DNA from: Rebecca billardiae RCC1528
Lineage: Eukaryota; Haptophyta
Assembly: GCA_965240325.2 (NCBI GenBank)
Contig: OZ251255.1
Span: 1 to 64,000 of the forward strand
Length of the DNA stretch: 64,000 nt
Direction of reading: 5' to 3'
The position numbers were made by a program, and so were the translations under genes. Numbering within the stretch: position 1 is the stretch's first letter; each line of letters begins with the position of its first letter. A model generated the notes under the pieces. That model did no database searches, was not told the origin of the DNA, and saw nothing but the letters and a program-made list of their open reading frames with translations. Shown here piece after piece: positions 60,803 through 64,000 of this stretch.

Positions 60803-62302
60803 ATGGCGGCCGACGAGCAGACGGCCACCACGCAACCGACCCCCGCGCTCGGCGACTTGCCGCTAGAGGTGTTCGACCGCATCGCATCGCTCCTGCCGCC
60901 GCGCGACCTCGCAAGCCTGAACGCCACCGCGCGCATCTTCCACGCCGCGCCGCCCGGCGGGTGCTCGCCGGTCGAGAGCGCGCTGCGCGAGCGCGCGCGC
61001 GCGCGCGGGCACGATCGCGCGCTGCCGGCGTCGCTTCCCTCGGGCGTGCGCACGTGGGCCGCGGAGCTGCTCGTGCGCGAGCGCGTGCTCGAGCTCGCGA
61101 GCTCACATGCCTCCCCGATCTCGGCCGGCAACAACTTCAGCGCGTTTGTGGACGCGGAGGGCGGGCTGCACACGTGCGGTGAGGCCGAGGTGTGGGACGA
61201 TGACGACGGGCCGACGGACGAGTTTCGACCGCACGTGGCTACCGGCCACTCGGACGAGTGGGCGGTGCTCGTGCCGACGCGCGTCGCCTCCCTCGGCGTG
61301 GTGCGAGTGGTCGCCGTGGCCGCTGGCTACGACCACCTGCTCGCGCTGAGCGACGCCGGCGCCGTGTACGGCTGCGGCAAGAACAGCGCCGGCCAGCTCG
61401 GGCTGGGGGACACGAAGGAGCGGTGGTCGTTCCGCCTGGTCGCGGCGCTGGCCGATGCCGTGCTGGCGGGAATCGCCGCTGGGCGCAACCACAGCTTCGC
61501 GCTCACAGCAGCCGGGGGTGCGTACAGCTGGGGCTCCAACCGGGACGGCCAGCTCGGCCACGGCGACTGGAAGGCGCGGTGGGAGCCGACGCGCATCGAG
61601 GCGCTGGACGGCGTGCGCGTGGGCGGCGTGGGGGCGGGCGGTATGCACACGCTCTTCCTGTCGGCACACGGCGCCGTCTACTCGTGTGGCTGTGGCTATT
61701 CTGGCCAGCTGGGCCACGGCGGCTGCCAGGAGCAGCACACGCCGAGGAGCGTCGCGGTGCCGAGGCGCATCGAGGCGCTGGCGGGCGTGCGCGCCGTGCA
61801 CGTGAGCGCGGGCTATGATCACAGCCTGGTGGTCGACCAAGAGGGTGGCTTGCACTTGTTCGGGCGTGGACGCTCAAACGGGCACGATCGGCACACGCCG
61901 AGGCGCCTCGAGGCGCTGGCGGGCGTGCGCGCCGTGAGAGCGTGCGCTTGCTCAGGCGACAGCTCGGTGCTGGGCGCGGACGGCAGCGTGCACACGTTTG
62001 CGCGGCACGAAGTGGACGGCCTGCTCGGGCTGCGGCCTGATGGAGGCGCTGCCGCTGAGGCGCGCACGCGCGTGTTCGACACCAGCCACATCCGCATGGT
62101 GCGCTGTGCCATGGGCGACTCCCACACGCTGTATGTGCGTGCGGACGGCAGCGTGTACTCGTGCGGCGTGCGCTCGGCTGCGCTCGGCCTGGGCATGGCG
62201 GCCGGGGACGATGTCCAGGCCATGGCCATGCTGGAGATTTCTGCGCAGCGGGTGGTCGACCTCACGCGCGTCGAGACGGCGTGGCGCGCGCGGGCCTGCT
62301 GA
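60803..62302 (+). CDS. F-box/RCC1-repeat protein (dispersed copy)
   Basis: Intronless, 499 residues. The F-box (LGDLPLEVFDRIASLLPPRD, about 14-50) is followed by the same linker (ESALRERARARGHDRALPAS) and RCC1 blades as the 47-51 kb genes: CGKNSAGQLGLGDTKE, SWGSNRDGQLGHGDWK, CGCGYSGQLGHGGCQE, FGRGRSNGHDRHTPRR. An acidic insertion (WDDDDGPTDEFRPHV) between the first blades and an extra SVAVPRRI distinguish it. The fifth blade has lost its GQLGxGD turn, and the next reads DGLLGLRPDGG. It is a paralogue about 10 kb away on the opposite strand, so it predates or escaped the tandem duplications. Upstream ATG 60773 would add ten residues. Confidence 0.9.
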   Translation: MAADEQTATTQPTPALGDLPLEVFDRIASLLPPRDLASLNATARIFHAAPPGGCSPVESALRERARARGHDRALPASLPSGVRTWAAELLVRERVLELASSHASPISAGNNFSAFVDAEGGLHTCGEAEVWDDDDGPTDEFRPHVATGHSDEWAVLVPTRVASLGVVRVVAVAAGYDHLLALSDAGAVYGCGKNSAGQLGLGDTKERWSFRLVAALADAVLAGIAAGRNHSFALTAAGGAYSWGSNRDGQLGHGDWKARWEPTRIEALDGVRVGGVGAGGMHTLFLSAHGAVYSCGCGYSGQLGHGGCQEQHTPRSVAVPRRIEALAGVRAVHVSAGYDHSLVVDQEGGLHLFGRGRSNGHDRHTPRRLEALAGVRAVRACACSGDSSVLGADGSVHTFARHEVDGLLGLRPDGGAAAEARTRVFDTSHIRMVRCAMGDSHTLYVRADGSVYSCGVRSAALGLGMAAGDDVQAMAMLEISAQRVVDLTRVETAWRARAC

Positions 62303-62583
62303 TGACTCGGGTGGAATCTTAGTAGGTAGTAGACGTAGTCAACGCGCGCAGTAGTCTGCTTCAAAGGTCCGCGCGCATCATACTGTAACGTCATCAGTAG
62401 CTCTCTTCCATCACGAATGATGACGACGACTGTCATCAGGATCCCGACAAATTCGTCGGAATTAATCCCGATCCCACGATTTTCATAGGGCGGCGGGCGC
62501 GCCGCCGCGGCGGCGGCGGCTCAAGGCGAACCGCGTCCCGGCAAGCCCGTCCCCCGTCCCCGCCCTTCCTCGTAGTCATCAGC
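62303..62583. other. Intergenic between dispersed RCC1 gene and type II membrane gene
   Basis: 281 bp, stop-rich, with GTAGTAGACGTAG-type trinucleotide sequence at 62322-62340. No gene. Confidence 0.4.
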
Positions 62584-64000
62584 ATGATGCTGATGACGCC
62601 GCCCGCGCGGCGCCCGCGCCTCGCGCGCGCCGTCGCGCTCGCGACGGCGTGCGTCGCCACGCTCGTGCTCGTGCGCGTGCTCGGCGGCGCCCGCCTCGCC
62701 GAGCTCGCGCCGGGCGCGCGACCGCTCGCGCGCGGCGCGCGGCTCGACGCCGAGCCGACGGCTGACGGCGCCGCCGCCGCGGCTCCGGCGCGCAACTACT
62801 CGTGCTACCTGGCGGACCGCTCGCAGTGGGGGTTCTACGTGTACCCGGAGACGACGTGCGCGCAGATCCACGCCATGTCGATCGGCTCGATCGGCGGCGC
62901 GGGCGCGCCGATCGAGAACGACGGCTTCTGCTGCTCATGGCCGAGCTGCTCGGACGCGCCGCTGCCGGAGCGCTGCTACACGTGCTCGGGGTACGGCTGC
63001 CCCGCGGGGCCGACGCCGTGGTGGACGCCGGTCGGGCCCGTCCCGCCGTCCCCGCTCGAGCGCCCCGTCGTCGCCACGTACCTCGGCGTCAACCCTGGCC
63101 CGAACGCCTCGCCCGTGCCCTCGCCCTTCCGCGCGCTGCCGCCGTCGGTCAACCTCGCGATGGTGGGGTACGCGGCGGACGCGAGCGGCACGGGCGAGTT
63201 CGCGCCGGACGCGGCGTGGGCCGGGCTGGAGATCACGCCCGAGGCCATCGCGGCGAGCCGCGCCGAGTACGTCGCGGCGCGCCCCGGCGGCGTGCGCTCC
63301 TTCCTCGTGTGCCTCGGCGGCGCGGTCGGCTGGGGCGTGCCGCAGGAGCAGTACGTGGCCAACGCCCTGCGCAGCGCGGGCGCGATCGTGGACGCGCTCG
63401 GCGCGCAGGGCGTGGAGATCCACTTCACCGAGGGGCTGATGGGCGAATCCTTCGGCGCGCGGATGGACGCGCTCGCCTCCGCGTTCAAGGACGCGGGCTA
63501 CGCCGTCGCCGTCGCCTCGGCCTCGCAGGTGACCGCGCCGCGCTTCATCACGATGGCCAACGTCTCGGCGCTCGACGCGATCGTGAACGACATCGCGGCG
63601 AGCGGGCGCGACGACAGCTACTCGATGACCTGGCTCAACCTGCAGAGCGCGCTCGTCTCCGGGCCGGGCGCCTTCGACCCCGCCACCGCGATCGAGTCGG
63701 TCTCCAAGACGGTGGTCGCCCTCTCCTCCACCGGCCGCGTGCCGCCGCCCCCCCTCGGGCTGCACGTGCTCAGCCAGCTGCTGGGCGAGCGGCTGATGGG
63801 CGTGGCGACGACCAGCGCGCAGGGCTCGTACTGGATGGACCCGCCCTTCTGCATCGAGGACGTCGGCGCGCAGATCTTCGGCTCGGAGGGCCAGGCGCCC
63901 GTGCCGCAGGACCGGATCGAGTGCGCCTGGCGACCCGCGCCCGGCGGCGGCGACGACGACGATGACGACGACGACGAGGTCGGTGATGACGACGACGGCG
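62584..64000 (+). CDS. Type II membrane protein with Cys-rich and TIM-barrel-like luminal region, partial
   Basis: Open from ATG 62584 to the window edge (472 codons, no stop), so it is 3'-truncated. A short basic leader is followed by one hydrophobic span (residues about 14-32, VALATACVATLVLVRVLGG), so the rest should face the lumen or cell exterior. Residues about 75-140 are Cys/aromatic-rich (FCCSWPSCSDAPLPERCYTC). Then come strand-helix units: VNLAMVGYAAD, a strand ending SFLVCLGGAVGWG, GVEIHFTEG, YAVAVASASQV, MTWLNLQSALV. Spacing of the GG strand and the following GVEIHFTE recalls the GH18 barrel (SxGG, DGxDxDxE), but the catalytic aspartates are missing, so any enzyme role is unproven. 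The end is a poly-Asp tract. Confidence 0.75.
   Translation, partial: MMLMTPPARRPRLARAVALATACVATLVLVRVLGGARLAELAPGARPLARGARLDAEPTADGAAAAAPARNYSCYLADRSQWGFYVYPETTCAQIHAMSIGSIGGAGAPIENDGFCCSWPSCSDAPLPERCYTCSGYGCPAGPTPWWTPVGPVPPSPLERPVVATYLGVNPGPNASPVPSPFRALPPSVNLAMVGYAADASGTGEFAPDAAWAGLEITPEAIAASRAEYVAARPGGVRSFLVCLGGAVGWGVPQEQYVANALRSAGAIVDALGAQGVEIHFTEGLMGESFGARMDALASAFKDAGYAVAVASASQVTAPRFITMANVSALDAIVNDIAASGRDDSYSMTWLNLQSALVSGPGAFDPATAIESVSKTVVALSSTGRVPPPPLGLHVLSQLLGERLMGVATTSAQGSYWMDPPFCIEDVGAQIFGSEGQAPVPQDRIECAWRPAPGGGDDDDDDDDEVGDDDDG

Noticed and set aside
62802-63965. A plus-strand frame of 387 residues in the terminal gene
   Set aside because: Out of frame with the continuous frame from 62584, which reads through to the window edge with Cys-rich and strand-helix patterns. 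The 387-residue frame is Arg/Ala low complexity.
1-64000. tRNA, rRNA, CRISPR arrays and prokaryotic operon signals
   Set aside because: No cloverleaf-like A/B box pairs, rRNA signatures or spacer-repeat arrays were seen by eye. Telomere, introns and isolated genes make this a eukaryotic nuclear chromosome. A covariance-model scan would be needed to exclude small RNA genes.

Overview
This window is the left end of a chromosome from a very GC-rich, intron-containing unicellular eukaryote, most likely an alga. It opens with about 2.45 kb of (CCCTAA)n telomere. The genes carry short (60-315 nt) GC-rich introns that nearly all begin GTGCG and end CAG. Flagellar or ciliary proteins (LC8 dynein light chain, a tektin-like coiled coil), a GCLC-type glutamate-cysteine ligase with a possible targeting leader and an SLC4 anion transporter would suit a flagellated alga of haptophyte type. 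That assignment is inference. No rRNA or tRNA gene and no CRISPR array was recognised, and no intact transposon.

Layout. 1-5.2 kb: telomere, then an 18-bp satellite built from telomere-like units in the opposite orientation and organised as a 774-bp higher-order repeat, then two copies of a 133-bp hairpin-forming repeat. 5.2-12.9 kb: subtelomeric DNA with no recognisable gene, made of diverged duplications, a 184-bp tandem repeat and two large G-rich blocks. 12.9-29.5 kb: a dense gene block with a tektin-like protein (-), HMG-box protein (+), triose-phosphate/nucleotide-sugar-type transporter (-), glutamate-cysteine ligase (-), OSCA/TMEM63-like channel (-) and a Tudor-like plus chromodomain protein (+). 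29.5-36.8 kb: sparser DNA with inverted-repeat elements, one small unknown protein, and a divergent pair formed by an ArsJ-associated type GAPDH (-) and a broken, truncated ArsJ organoarsenical exporter (+). 36.8-46.1 kb: an SLC4 transporter (-) and a very large receptor-like protein with a type-I periplasmic-binding ectodomain, one membrane span and an intracellular SHxW domain (-). 46.4-51 kb: a tandem array of F-box/RCC1 genes (one pseudogene, two intact, one terminal remnant). 51.6-64 kb: a membrane-anchored subtilisin-like protease (+), ALY/REF mRNA export factor (+), an RS/proline-rich protein (-), LC8 (+), an SS18/GIF (SSXT) protein (+), a dispersed fourth F-box/RCC1 gene (+) and the 5' part of a type II membrane protein (+) cut by the window edge.

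Most genes are housekeeping or chromatin/RNA factors with no obvious shared pathway. The functional unit that stands out is the divergent GAPDH/ArsJ pair. In bacteria these two proteins make and export 1-arseno-3-phosphoglycerate, which detoxifies arsenate. Here the dehydrogenase is intact, but the exporter has three apparent frameshifts and lacks its C-terminal part. Several genes sit head to head over 145-310 bp (tektin-like/HMG, channel/chromodomain, GAPDH/ArsJ, RS protein/LC8), so shared promoters are likely. Exon coordinates were set by hand from splice motifs, phase and protein-family continuity, without transcript data.
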